From: Chloroflexota bacterium
Lineage (GTDB): Bacteria; Chloroflexota; UBA6077
Reading direction: 5' to 3'
Length of the DNA stretch: 5,127 bases
Assembly: GCA_021786215.1 (NCBI GenBank)
Contig: JAJYNT010000156.1
Span: 1 to 5,127 of the forward strand
Below are positions 1 through 5,127 of the stretch, piece after piece. How positions within the stretch are numbered: the first letter of the stretch is position 1; the number at the start of each line of letters is the position of its first letter. The notes below the pieces were generated by a model. The model was not told the origin of the DNA. It did not search any database and was given only the letters and a program-made list of their open reading frames with translations. The translations under genes were made by a program, and so were the position numbers.

Positions 1-303
1 GATGCTGTGGGCTCGGCGGGCGCTGTCCTGGTAGAAGAAGCTCTCGACTTCGTAGCCGAGCTCGGCCAGGGTAGCGGCGGCAGACGCGCCGGCCAGCCCC
101 GAGCCTACCACCAGGATCTTGTACTTGCGCTTGTTCGTCGGATTCACCAGCTTCATGTCGAAGCGGTACTTGTCCCATTTCTGCTCAACTGGTCCGGGCG
201 GAATCTTGCCGTCCAGCGTCTCCTGGGCTACCTCGTAGAACGTGGCAGCGTCGTTGAGGGTAGAAGCGGACTGCAGTGGGTTATCCTGTTCGAAATTCCT
301 CAT
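1..303 (-). CDS. sdhA: Succinate dehydrogenase/fumarate reductase flavoprotein subunit, N-terminal part (runs off window)
   Basis: This is the catalytic subunit of complex II. It oxidises succinate to fumarate on a covalently bound FAD at the cytoplasmic face of the membrane and passes electrons to the SdhB iron-sulphur protein. Only the first 101 residues are in the window. Visible are an N-terminal extension of about 60 residues containing DGKIPPGP and [12 protein letters not shown], typical of the non-proteobacterial SdhA type, then the dinucleotide-binding motif GSGLAGA (residues 67-73). The window ends in RRAHSI, where His99 matches the histidine that links FAD in this family. The ATG at 301-303 has GGAG five bases upstream, which supports this start. 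It lies 12 bases after the sdhC stop codon, so the two are surely co-transcribed. An sdhB gene would be expected further along, outside the window. Identification is firm; the gene is cut by the window edge, not visibly damaged. Confidence 0.95.
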   Translation of the reverse strand, partial: MRNFEQDNPLQSASTLNDAATFYEVAQETLDGKIPPGPVEQKWDKYRFDMKLVNPTNKRKYKILVVGSGLAGASAAATLAELGYEVESFFYQDSARRAHSI

Positions 304-315
304 TCGCGCTCCAGA

Positions 316-1026
316 TTATTTGATCAGGCCGACCAGGACCGAGAAGGGGATCGAATCGTTGCCCAAGACGAACACGACAGCCGTCACCACGGCCAGAGCG
401 CGCCAGATCTTGTCGATCCTTGGTCCATTCCAGCCAATCGTCTGGAACATGCTCCAGACGCCGTGGAAAAGGTGCACGCCAAGCGCTGCCACAGCCAGCA
501 TGTAGAAGATCGCAACGGGGACCACGTGGAAGCTGGCAATCATGTTGTCGTAGGGATCGCCTGGTCTGAAGTTGGGGTTCAAGGTGCCGGTGGTCAGGTC
601 CAGCAGGTGGAAGATGATGAAAAGCGCGACGATGATCCCGCCCCAGATCATGGTGCGCGAGGCGAAGTTGGCTGCCAGATCCTTCTTCACTGCATAGCCA
701 ACCGGCCGGCTCGCCCGGTCCCGTAGCCAGACCGTGAGAGCCGAGTAGAAATGTAGGACCACAGCAACCACCAGCACCACACGCAGAATCCAGAGAGCCT
801 GCCCGTATCCCAAGAAGGGGGCGCCGATCTCGCGCAGGAACTCCGAGTAGTGGTTGAGGTACTCACGCCCCGCGTAGACCTTGAGGTTGCCCCACATGTG
901 CAGGAGGACGAAACCGTAGAGAATGAAGCCCGTCACAGCCATGACGACTTTCATGCCGATGGTGGATCGGTAGAGGGCCAGGAATCCGATCAGGGAACGC
1001 TGGCCAGTGAGTTGAGCTTTGATCAT
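316..1026 (-). CDS. sdhC: Succinate dehydrogenase cytochrome b subunit (b558-type membrane anchor)
   Basis: This is the membrane anchor of complex II. It binds haem b and quinone and holds SdhA/SdhB at the membrane. The 236-residue protein shows five hydrophobic helices, at about 23-43, 74-98, 125-146, 165-189 and 207-226, as expected for the single-chain cytochrome b558 family that replaces separate SdhC and SdhD. Histidines placed to act as haem ligands occur at 43 (LLHMWGN), 92 (VLHFYSA), 140 (IFHLLDL) and 185/188 (GVHLFHGVWSMFQTIGWN). The last stretch is a hallmark of the family. The frame stays open to 1158, but the 44 extra residues are arginine-rich and unlike the family. The ATG at 1024-1026 has a GGAG seven bases upstream and gives a normal length, so it is preferred. 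sdhA follows after 12 bases. Exact ligand assignment is inferred from family pattern. Confidence 0.95.
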   Translation of the reverse strand: MIKAQLTGQRSLIGFLALYRSTIGMKVVMAVTGFILYGFVLLHMWGNLKVYAGREYLNHYSEFLREIGAPFLGYGQALWILRVVLVVAVVLHFYSALTVWLRDRASRPVGYAVKKDLAANFASRTMIWGGIIVALFIIFHLLDLTTGTLNPNFRPGDPYDNMIASFHVVPVAIFYMLAVAALGVHLFHGVWSMFQTIGWNGPRIDKIWRALAVVTAVVFVLGNDSIPFSVLVGLIK

Positions 1027-1033
1027 CCCTTCT

Positions 1034-1037
1034 CTCC
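1034..1037 (-). promoter_or_regulatory. Ribosome binding site fixing the sdhC start
   Basis: On the minus strand GGAG lies seven bases before the ATG at 1026. It decides between this start and the longer open frame beginning at 1158, which lacks family similarity in its first 44 codons. Confidence 0.6.
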
Positions 1038-1203
1038 AAGACGCGCGATTCTCCTCCGACGCTCGACGCGCCCTTCGAGGCATGGAATGCTCGAAGAGGG
1101 CGGCGGATGCGAAGCGCCGGTGGTACGATGCGGGAATACCATCTCGCGAAAGCCCCAACTCTCACCACCCCGGGCGATGAGTGACGGACCCCACGACAAT
1201 CGA

Positions 1204-1233
1204 AGTTTACACCTTCTGCCCCGTTTCAGTGAA
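1204..1233 (-). promoter_or_regulatory. Possible sdhCA(B) promoter
   Basis: The 224 bases between the transporter stop (1251) and sdhC (1026) hold no gene. Reading the minus strand, TTCACT (1233-1228) and TAAACT (1209-1204) are separated by 18 bases, each matching four of six sigma70 consensus positions. This would put transcription start near 1197 and give a leader of about 170 bases. The match is weak and the only support is position. Read-through from the upstream transporter gene is the alternative, as no clear terminator is visible between them. Confidence 0.25.
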
Positions 1234-1250
1234 GCCTTGGTATTCCCTCA

Positions 1251-2519
1251 TCAGAGAATCACTTCCACCGCGGGCCTGCTCCGCAGGGTCTCGGGCATTC
1301 CGATGAGCAGGGGCAAGCGCACGAAAAGATCGATGGCCACAAACCCGAGGAACACATATTGTGGGCCGACTTTGTCCCACATCAAACCCGCCACGATCGC
1401 CGCCAGGGCGCTGAGTAGCATCCGAAAGAAGCGAGTGATGCCCAGCCAGCGGCCCATCTGGCTGGCCGGCACCAGCTCCCTCTCCATGGCCGCTCCAATA
1501 GGACCAGCTATATAGTAGAAACCCTGGAGAGCACCGGCGATCACCAGAAGCGCTGGATGACCAGCCCACACGAGGACAAGATTGGAAATCCAGAAGAGCG
1601 GCGTTGCCATATACAGAACCCTCTTCCTCCCCGATCTATCGGCAAGCCGGCCCAGAGGGATCGCGAAGACTATGGATGTCACGGCCTGCGCCGTGACCAT
1701 CGCCCCCAGGATGTACGCATCGGCTCCTTTCACCTCGTGAGCGTAGACCTGCGAGAAGGGGAAAACCATGGCCAGCGGCAGCTGGCTGATTGAGGTAACA
1801 ACCAGCCACCGCTTGAGGTGCTGGCCTTCCTTCAAGACCTGATGCAGGTCCCTGAACATCCTCTTTGGGGTGCCGCGAACGTTCACCCACCGATGGTCCG
1901 ACAGCTGGGTTAGCACCAGCGTGAAGGTCCCAAGAGTTGCCGCAGTGGCCACAACGAACAGGGGGCGAATGCCGCCGACCCCCACTCCGCCCGAGCTGGC
2001 GACCAGCCACGCCCCAATCAGGGGACCCGCCATGCCCAGTAACCCTGCCGTCACGGTCTCACAGATCATCATCCCCGTGGCGCGATCCCGGCTCGCCAGG
2101 CAGTTCCCGCATACCGTGGCGCAGCCGAGGATGCTGGTGGAGTATCCCAGCCAGTAGGCTACCATCGCCAACAAGGCCATCGGCCAGCTTTGGGCAAGCG
2201 CGTAGGCCAGGTACGAAACGATCAGCATGCCGATGCCGCCCAGGTAGACCCTCTTCGTACCGATCCTATCTATCAGCCAGCCGGTCGAGGGACCGAGTAG
2301 GGCTGCCGCGACCATTCCCGCGCTGTTTATCGCCCCCAGCTGGGTCGCGGTTGCCCCCAGGGCAACGATGTAGAGGGACTGATAGGGGAAGATCATCTGG
2401 TACACGAGCCTGTCCAGGGAGGTCCGCGCGACGGTAACCCTCCAGTCGCGCGCCTGCCTTCGAAGGAACGAGATCCCGTGGGCTGCCGTATGGGCAGGCA
2501 TGTAAGCGAAGTGTGCCAC
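1251..2519 (-). CDS. Major facilitator superfamily (MFS) transporter
   Basis: A secondary transporter of the inner membrane, probably an exporter or proton-coupled carrier; the substrate cannot be read from the sequence. The 422-residue protein has the length and hydrophobic pattern of a 12-helix MFS member. The signature loop between helices 2 and 3, GWLIDRIGTKRVYL, is at about 80-93. Its counterpart in the second half, GRLADRSGRKRVL, is at about 290-302. A polar central linker lies at about 206-239 and a PETLR motif sits near the C-terminus, as in many drug- and sugar-type MFS carriers. The frame opens at a TTG at 2537, but AGGAG lies eight bases before a GTG at 2519, so the GTG is preferred. 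An ATG at 2501 has no ribosome binding site. It lies upstream of sdhC on the same strand, but a link to complex II is not implied. It stands alone, with only the decayed gene on the other side. Confidence 0.9.
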   Translation of the reverse strand: MAHFAYMPAHTAAHGISFLRRQARDWRVTVARTSLDRLVYQMIFPYQSLYIVALGATATQLGAINSAGMVAAALLGPSTGWLIDRIGTKRVYLGGIGMLIVSYLAYALAQSWPMALLAMVAYWLGYSTSILGCATVCGNCLASRDRATGMMICETVTAGLLGMAGPLIGAWLVASSGGVGVGGIRPLFVVATAATLGTFTLVLTQLSDHRWVNVRGTPKRMFRDLHQVLKEGQHLKRWLVVTSISQLPLAMVFPFSQVYAHEVKGADAYILGAMVTAQAVTSIVFAIPLGRLADRSGRKRVLYMATPLFWISNLVLVWAGHPALLVIAGALQGFYYIAGPIGAAMERELVPASQMGRWLGITRFFRMLLSALAAIVAGLMWDKVGPQYVFLGFVAIDLFVRLPLLIGMPETLRSRPAVEVIL

Positions 2520-2527
2520 TCGGTACG

Positions 2528-2532
2528 CTCCT
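2528..2532 (-). promoter_or_regulatory. Ribosome binding site deciding the MFS transporter start
   Basis: AGGAG on the minus strand lies eight bases before the GTG at 2519. The earlier in-frame TTG (2537) lacks such a site and would overlap this one. Confidence 0.6.
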
Positions 2533-2759
2533 GACAAACGGTGTCGGGAAACAAGAGCCGGGAGGGCTGCCGATGCGCGGACCTTCAGTGGTCCGCCCTC
2601 CAGGCCCGCCGGTGGGAGGGAGTTTCGATCATTTCGACCCCTTCGCGGATCGAATATGAGCGTATGCCCGCCAGCATCCTAGAGGATCATCTCGGTGCCG
2701 TCAAGTAGAGTGTGCCCTCTTTGTCACTGCTCAGGGAAAATGTCCGCCATACTTGAGAT

Positions 2760-3227
2760 GTGGGGACCAATCAGCCGAGGTTCGCCGGCAACGCCGTGTT
2801 CGATGCTCTCATGGGGTCTCGCCCGTGCTCGCAAACAGCTACATGCAGGTCAAGCTCGATCTCGATGACACTTCCCGTGTTTCTTGGGGAGGCAGCGCAC
2901 GAAATTCGGGAAATTGTCGCACGGCTTCTGCGCACTCTGGCGCCAGATGACGTCGTGAAGTCGCGACCGTGGTACGAGCAAGAGATAGGAACCTCAGGAT
3001 CGACTCACAAGCAACGAGCTCGGTACATTCTGGAGCAGCAAGAGGCTGGCTCTAAGCAGATCGAGGTAGTCGAGGAAATACAACTCCTGGAGGATCGAAT
3101 TGGTGGCCTCGTATGCGCAGCCTGAACGCGGGCGAGCGACGCGGCTCACCGCTCCAAGGATCGCAGAGAGGTCATGCGTATCCTTAAGTACTTCGAGGCC
3201 TTTGCGGCGGCCCCCCTCAACTTCTAG
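2760..3227 (+). pseudogene. Decayed gene for a small helical protein, possibly pPIWI-associating-nuclease-like
   Basis: No single frame encodes a full protein here, but fragments in two frames join into one sensible sequence of about 155 residues. Frame one gives FAGNAVFDALMGS (from the GTG at 2760). A second frame, about 2825-2893, gives ANSYMQVKLDLDDTSRVSW. The first frame resumes at 2895 with AHEIREIVARLLRTLAPDD, KSRPWYEQEIG and QRARYILEQQEAG up to a TGA at 3123-3125. The same frame continues past it with TRASDAAHRSKDRREVMRIL and KYFEAFAAAPLNF to a TAG at 3225-3227. The pattern (LDL..TSR.SW, HE.RE...L...APDD, RPWY, RYIL, TRAS..AH, YFEAF) resembles from memory a family of uncharacterised helical proteins, some of which I believe are annotated as predicted pPIWI-associating nucleases. 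That name is unverified. The break at 2894 fits a two-base loss. Sequencing error at three places is possible but less likely than decay. It has no evident partner genes nearby. Confidence 0.6.
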
Positions 3228-3329
3228 CAGGAGTGCACTAGCGCCGCAGTTGCGCAACCAGGAACATTTCGTCGGATTGGCCGGCCTCGATCGTAACCAC
3301 TTCCGGCGCCCTGGTTTCGGGAAACATCC

Positions 3330-3345
3330 TGCAAAAAATATTGCA
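3330..3345 (+). promoter_or_regulatory. Probable operator for the RpiR-family regulator
   Basis: TGCAAAAAATATTGCA is an inverted repeat with arms TGCAA and TTGCA around an AT-rich six-base centre. It covers most of the -35 box of the promoter just downstream, the placement expected of a repressor site. RpiR-family proteins bind AT-rich palindromes of this general size. Autoregulation is inferred from position. Confidence 0.5.
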
Positions 3346-3369
3346 TGTTACCCTGGTTCATGTTATGAT
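3341..3369 (+). promoter_or_regulatory. Sigma70-type promoter with extended -10, driving the RpiR regulator
   Basis: TTGCAT (3341-3346) and TATGAT (3364-3369) are separated by the ideal 17 bases, and TG one base before the -10 makes an extended -10 element. Transcription would begin near 3376, leaving a leader of about 78 bases before the GTG at 3454. The spot is AT-rich in an otherwise GC-rich region. This is the best-formed promoter in the window. Confidence 0.65.
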
Positions 3370-3385
3370 CGTTGCAGGTCCTTCC

Positions 3386-3405
3386 CGGGCCGCGCGGCCC
3401 GTTTT
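3386..3405 (+). terminator. GC hairpin plus TTTT in the regulator leader (attenuator-like)
   Basis: CGGGCCGCGCGGCCCG (3386-3401) is a perfect palindrome that folds into a six-pair GC stem with a GCGC loop and is followed directly by TTTT. It sits about 10 to 30 bases after the predicted transcription start and before the regulator's start codon. It could stop part of the transcripts or act on translation. The U-tract is short, so termination would be partial at best. Confidence 0.4.
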
Positions 3406-3453
3406 CCTTGCAGTGGCGCCAGGTGACTTGCGCTCGCTTCACTAACTGATGGC

Positions 3454-4323
3454 GTGATCATTGTGAGCAACGGATCTTCCCTCGAAAGTCGCATAAGTGC
3501 TGCTTCCCCGAAGCTCAGCGAATCGCGCCGCAAGCTGGCCAAATTCGTTCTCGAGAACAACATGTTCGCCGCCTTCGCCTCCGCCACAGAACTGGGCGAG
3601 CAGGTCGGCGTTAGCCCCGCCACAGTCGTCCGTTTCTGCCAGACCCTCGGCTACGAGGGCTACCTCGAGTTCCAGCTCGACCTTCGGGCCTCAATACCCA
3701 CCTACCTTCGGGCCATCCAGCGACTCGAAAAGGGCGACGGAAAGTTCAGCGAGGAGGGTGGCTTCAATCGGGTGTTCGAGCTCGACTCCCAGAACATCCG
3801 CCGGACCTTGGAGGTCCTCCCCACGGAGCGCTTTGACGCCGCGGTTGCCGCCCTCTCCAAAAGATCGGATATTCTTATCGTCGGCTCCGGGATCTCTGCC
3901 GCCCCTGCCGTCTACTTCAGCCACCTGCTCAACACGATGGGTCTGGATGCTAGGGCGGTCACCTGCGGAGGCATTCCGCTGGCGACGGAACTGGTCAAGC
4001 TCAAACCCTCGAGCGTGCTGGTTGGCATCGCCGTGTGGCGCTACGTGGCCGAGACAGTCCTCGCCATGGGCAGGGCCGCCCACGCGGGCGCCACCCGTAT
4101 CGCGTTCAGCGACAGCCCCGTATCCCCTCTGGCCCAGCGTGCCGACTATGCCTTCCACATCGTAACCCTGGGGGCGGCGCACAGCCGCTCCATTACCGCC
4201 GCAATGGCCCTTGTGAACGCCTTCACTTGCGCTCTCGCCGATGCCCGGCCGGAAGAGACGGCCAGGGCGTTGCGCGAGATCGACTCCGCTTATCGTGATG
4301 CCAGTCTGCTGAGTGCCGATTAG
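3454..4323 (+). CDS. RpiR/MurR-family transcriptional regulator (HTH plus SIS domain)
   Basis: A cytoplasmic DNA-binding regulator of 289 residues, normal for the family. The N-terminal HTH_6 domain (about 10-85) has its helix-turn-helix at about 44-63, with ATELGEQVGVSPATVVRFC followed by the typical LGYEGYLEFQ. The C-terminal SIS (sugar isomerase) domain (about 128-260) shows DILIVGSGISAAPA, VLVGIAVWRYVAETV and the conserved SDSPVSPLAQRAD. The usual sugar-phosphate loop S-x-SG-x-T is replaced by AVWRYV, a variant I recall from one branch of the family, so the effector may not be a sugar phosphate. The start is the GTG at 3454; an in-frame TGA at 3424 limits it upstream. No good ribosome binding site is visible, and a GTG at 3463 is possible. 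A strong promoter and a dyad lie upstream. Oligopeptide-type transporter genes follow, which it probably regulates. Confidence 0.9.
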   Translation: MIIVSNGSSLESRISAASPKLSESRRKLAKFVLENNMFAAFASATELGEQVGVSPATVVRFCQTLGYEGYLEFQLDLRASIPTYLRAIQRLEKGDGKFSEEGGFNRVFELDSQNIRRTLEVLPTERFDAAVAALSKRSDILIVGSGISAAPAVYFSHLLNTMGLDARAVTCGGIPLATELVKLKPSSVLVGIAVWRYVAETVLAMGRAAHAGATRIAFSDSPVSPLAQRADYAFHIVTLGAAHSRSITAAMALVNAFTCALADARPEETARALREIDSAYRDASLLSAD

Positions 4324-4515
4324 CTCGGCAGGCACGTAGTCTGGGTTTTCCTGGAACCCCAGGCTCAACGACGAGTCGCAACTGGCACCTAGTCACGAAG
4401 ACGTGATCACCCTGAGACAGCAGGCCGTGGCGAGCCATGCCCGCATACCTATAGACCCAGTCTCGCGGAATCGAGGCTGCTGCATTGGTCGCGGGTTGGG
4501 CGCGCCAGCGGCAAG
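4324..4515 (+). other. Regulator-permease spacer, probable deletion scar
   Basis: No gene is recognised in these 192 bases. In a complete locus a solute-binding protein, a DppB-type permease and the first part of DppC would be expected here. The permease frame stays open upstream to a TAG at 4390-4392. Family-like residues may begin near a tryptophan codon at 4486 (WSRVGR), but earlier residues look random. A small dyad CCTGG-AACC-CCAGG (4350-4363) has no T-run after it and is not a convincing terminator. Confidence 0.4.
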
Positions 4516-4860
4516 ATGCACAAGGAGTACGTGGAGGCCGCTCGTGTCTCGGGACGAGGCGATCTGGCCATCATGGCCGTGGAGATCTTGCCCAACATCG
4601 TCCAGTCGGTGTTCGTGCTGGCGACTCTGCGGATCGGCTACATGATCATCATGGAGGCCAGTCTCAGCTTCCTCGGCCTGGGCATCCAACCGCCGGACCC
4701 AGCGTGGGGCTCGATGGTGGCGAGTGGCCGCGACTACCTGCTCAAAGCGTGGTGGGTATCGACCTTCCCCGGGCTCGCGATCCTCGTGCTGGTAGTGTCC
4801 ATCAACTTGTTCGGCGAGGGCTTGCGCGACATCCTCGATCCTCGACTCAAGGTGGAGTAG
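4516..4860 (+). CDS. DppC/OppC-type ABC transporter permease, C-terminal fragment (N-terminus missing)
   Basis: This is the last 114 residues of an inner-membrane permease of the dipeptide/oligopeptide (or related nickel/glycan) importer family, whose members are usually about 280-300 residues. It contains the cytoplasmic EAA loop that docks the ATPase (EYVEAARVSG ... EILPN, residues 4-27). A membrane helix follows with MEASLSFLGLG (about 46-56) and then QPPDPAWGSM, a final helix at about 83-104, and the terminal GEGLRDILDPRLK typical of DppC. The preceding four or so helices and the periplasmic loop are absent. The ATG at 4516 has no convincing ribosome binding site and falls inside the conserved region, so it is only the first available start. 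The ATPase gene follows after six bases. The product is unlikely to work as a permease, so this is best read as a truncated gene or pseudogene. Confidence 0.85.
   Translation: MHKEYVEAARVSGRGDLAIMAVEILPNIVQSVFVLATLRIGYMIIMEASLSFLGLGIQPPDPAWGSMVASGRDYLLKAWWVSTFPGLAILVLVVSINLFGEGLRDILDPRLKVE
4851..4857 (+). promoter_or_regulatory. Ribosome binding site of the DppD-type ATPase
   Basis: GGTGGAG sits within the last codons of the permease gene, nine bases before the GTG at 4867. It supports that GTG and a translationally close arrangement of the two genes. Confidence 0.55.
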
Positions 4861-4866
4861 CGAACA

Positions 4867-5127
4867 GTGGACGCCAACGGCCGGCTTCTCGAAATCGAGG
4901 ACCTGACGACCGTCTTTCCCACTCGACGCGGGTTGGTGCCGGCTGTATCCGGTGTCAGCCTCTCATTGGATCGAGGCGAGATCCTGGGCATGGTCGGGGA
5001 GTCGGGCTGCGGAAAGAGCGTCACGATGCTCTCGATTCTGCGGCTGATCTCCTCGCCGGGGCGGATAGCTTCCGGCCGGGTTCTGTTCCAGGGACGCAAC
5101 CTGCTTGGCTTGCCGGGTCACGAAATG
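4867..5127 (+). CDS. DppD/OppD-type ABC transporter ATP-binding protein, N-terminal part (runs off window)
   Basis: This is the ATPase that powers an oligopeptide-type importer from the cytoplasmic side, normally about 320-340 residues and paired with a DppF-type partner. The first 87 residues are present. [16 protein letters not shown] begins the nucleotide-binding domain, and [15 protein letters not shown] is the A-loop and beta-strand region. [10 protein letters not shown] (about 47-56) is an intact Walker A, and [19 protein letters not shown] is the insertion typical of the DppD/OppD group. The Q-loop, signature motif, Walker B and C-terminal oligopeptide domain lie beyond the window. The GTG start is supported by GGTGGAG nine bases upstream and by the six-base gap after the permease stop. 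The coding sequence shows no damage, unlike the permease before it. Confidence 0.92.
   Translation, partial: MDANGRLLEIEDLTTVFPTRRGLVPAVSGVSLSLDRGEILGMVGESGCGKSVTMLSILRLISSPGRIASGRVLFQGRNLLGLPGHEM

Noticed and set aside
7..726. Plus-strand frame of 239 codons opposite sdhA/sdhC
   Set aside because: Antisense shadow of well-recognised complex II genes; its composition (HVE, DRE, Gln-rich) does not resemble a real protein.
1027..1158. 44-codon N-terminal extension of the sdhC frame
   Set aside because: It is arginine-rich, unlike the SdhC family, and bypassed by the ATG at 1026, which has its own GGAG.
2676..2687. Small inverted repeat ATCCT-AG-AGGAT upstream of the MFS gene
   Set aside because: Five-base arms are common by chance, and no promoter is recognisable beside it.
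2710..2742. Zinc-finger-like VCPLCHCSGKM upstream of the decayed gene
   Set aside because: It is a short chance-length stretch in a third frame with no second cysteine pair in that frame, and it is not needed to explain the remnant.
2994..3257. Minus-strand frame across the remnant (87 codons)
   Set aside because: Leucine-rich shadow of the plus-strand remnant, with no recognisable domain.
3249..3258. Perfect 10-base palindrome GTTGCGCAAC
   Set aside because: It shares the TTGC core with the operator but differs in spacing and lies about 80 bases upstream. Chance is a sufficient explanation.
4350..4363. Hairpin CCTGG-AACC-CCAGG after the regulator gene
   Set aside because: No T-run follows on either strand and the stem is only five pairs, so it is not called as a terminator.
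3691..4368. Long minus-strand frame (225 codons) opposite the RpiR gene
   Set aside because: It is a typical GC-rich antisense shadow of a clearly conserved gene, with glycine/arginine-rich composition and no domain.

Overview
The window looks like chromosomal DNA from a GC-rich bacterium. The organism cannot be named from it. The succinate dehydrogenase is the type with a five-helix, single-chain cytochrome b anchor and a flavoprotein carrying a long N-terminal extension. This type is found in Chloroflexota, Actinomycetota, Bacteroidota and related groups. Together with the GC content and the RpiR/oligopeptide-transporter neighbourhood, it makes a soil or sediment lineage such as Chloroflexota plausible, but this is inference.

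Left part (1-2519, minus strand): the first 101 codons of sdhA run off the window edge. They are preceded 12 bases upstream by a complete sdhC, giving the usual sdhC-sdhA(-sdhB) order of a complex II operon. Upstream of sdhC, separated by 224 bases, is a 12-helix major facilitator superfamily transporter of unknown substrate.

Middle (2520-3453): this stretch has no intact gene. It holds the remains of a small, mostly helical protein gene (about 2760-3227, plus strand). Its reading frame is broken by two apparent frameshifts and an in-frame TGA, yet the peptide pieces still join into one coherent protein. Downstream is a strong sigma70-type promoter with an extended -10 element. A TGCAA-N6-TTGCA dyad overlaps its -35 box, and a GC-rich hairpin followed by TTTT lies in the predicted leader.

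Right part (3454-5127, plus strand): an RpiR-family regulator (HTH plus SIS domain) is followed by the C-terminal third of a DppC/OppC-type permease and the start of a DppD/OppD-type ATPase. The expected solute-binding protein, the DppB permease and the N-terminal two thirds of DppC are absent between regulator and permease fragment. The RpiR protein probably controls this transporter and itself, but as it stands the locus looks like a deleted, non-functional importer unless the missing parts are elsewhere. No CRISPR array, RNA gene, insertion sequence or clearly new system was found. The most notable points are the decayed helical-protein gene and the truncated transporter operon beside a well-formed promoter/operator.
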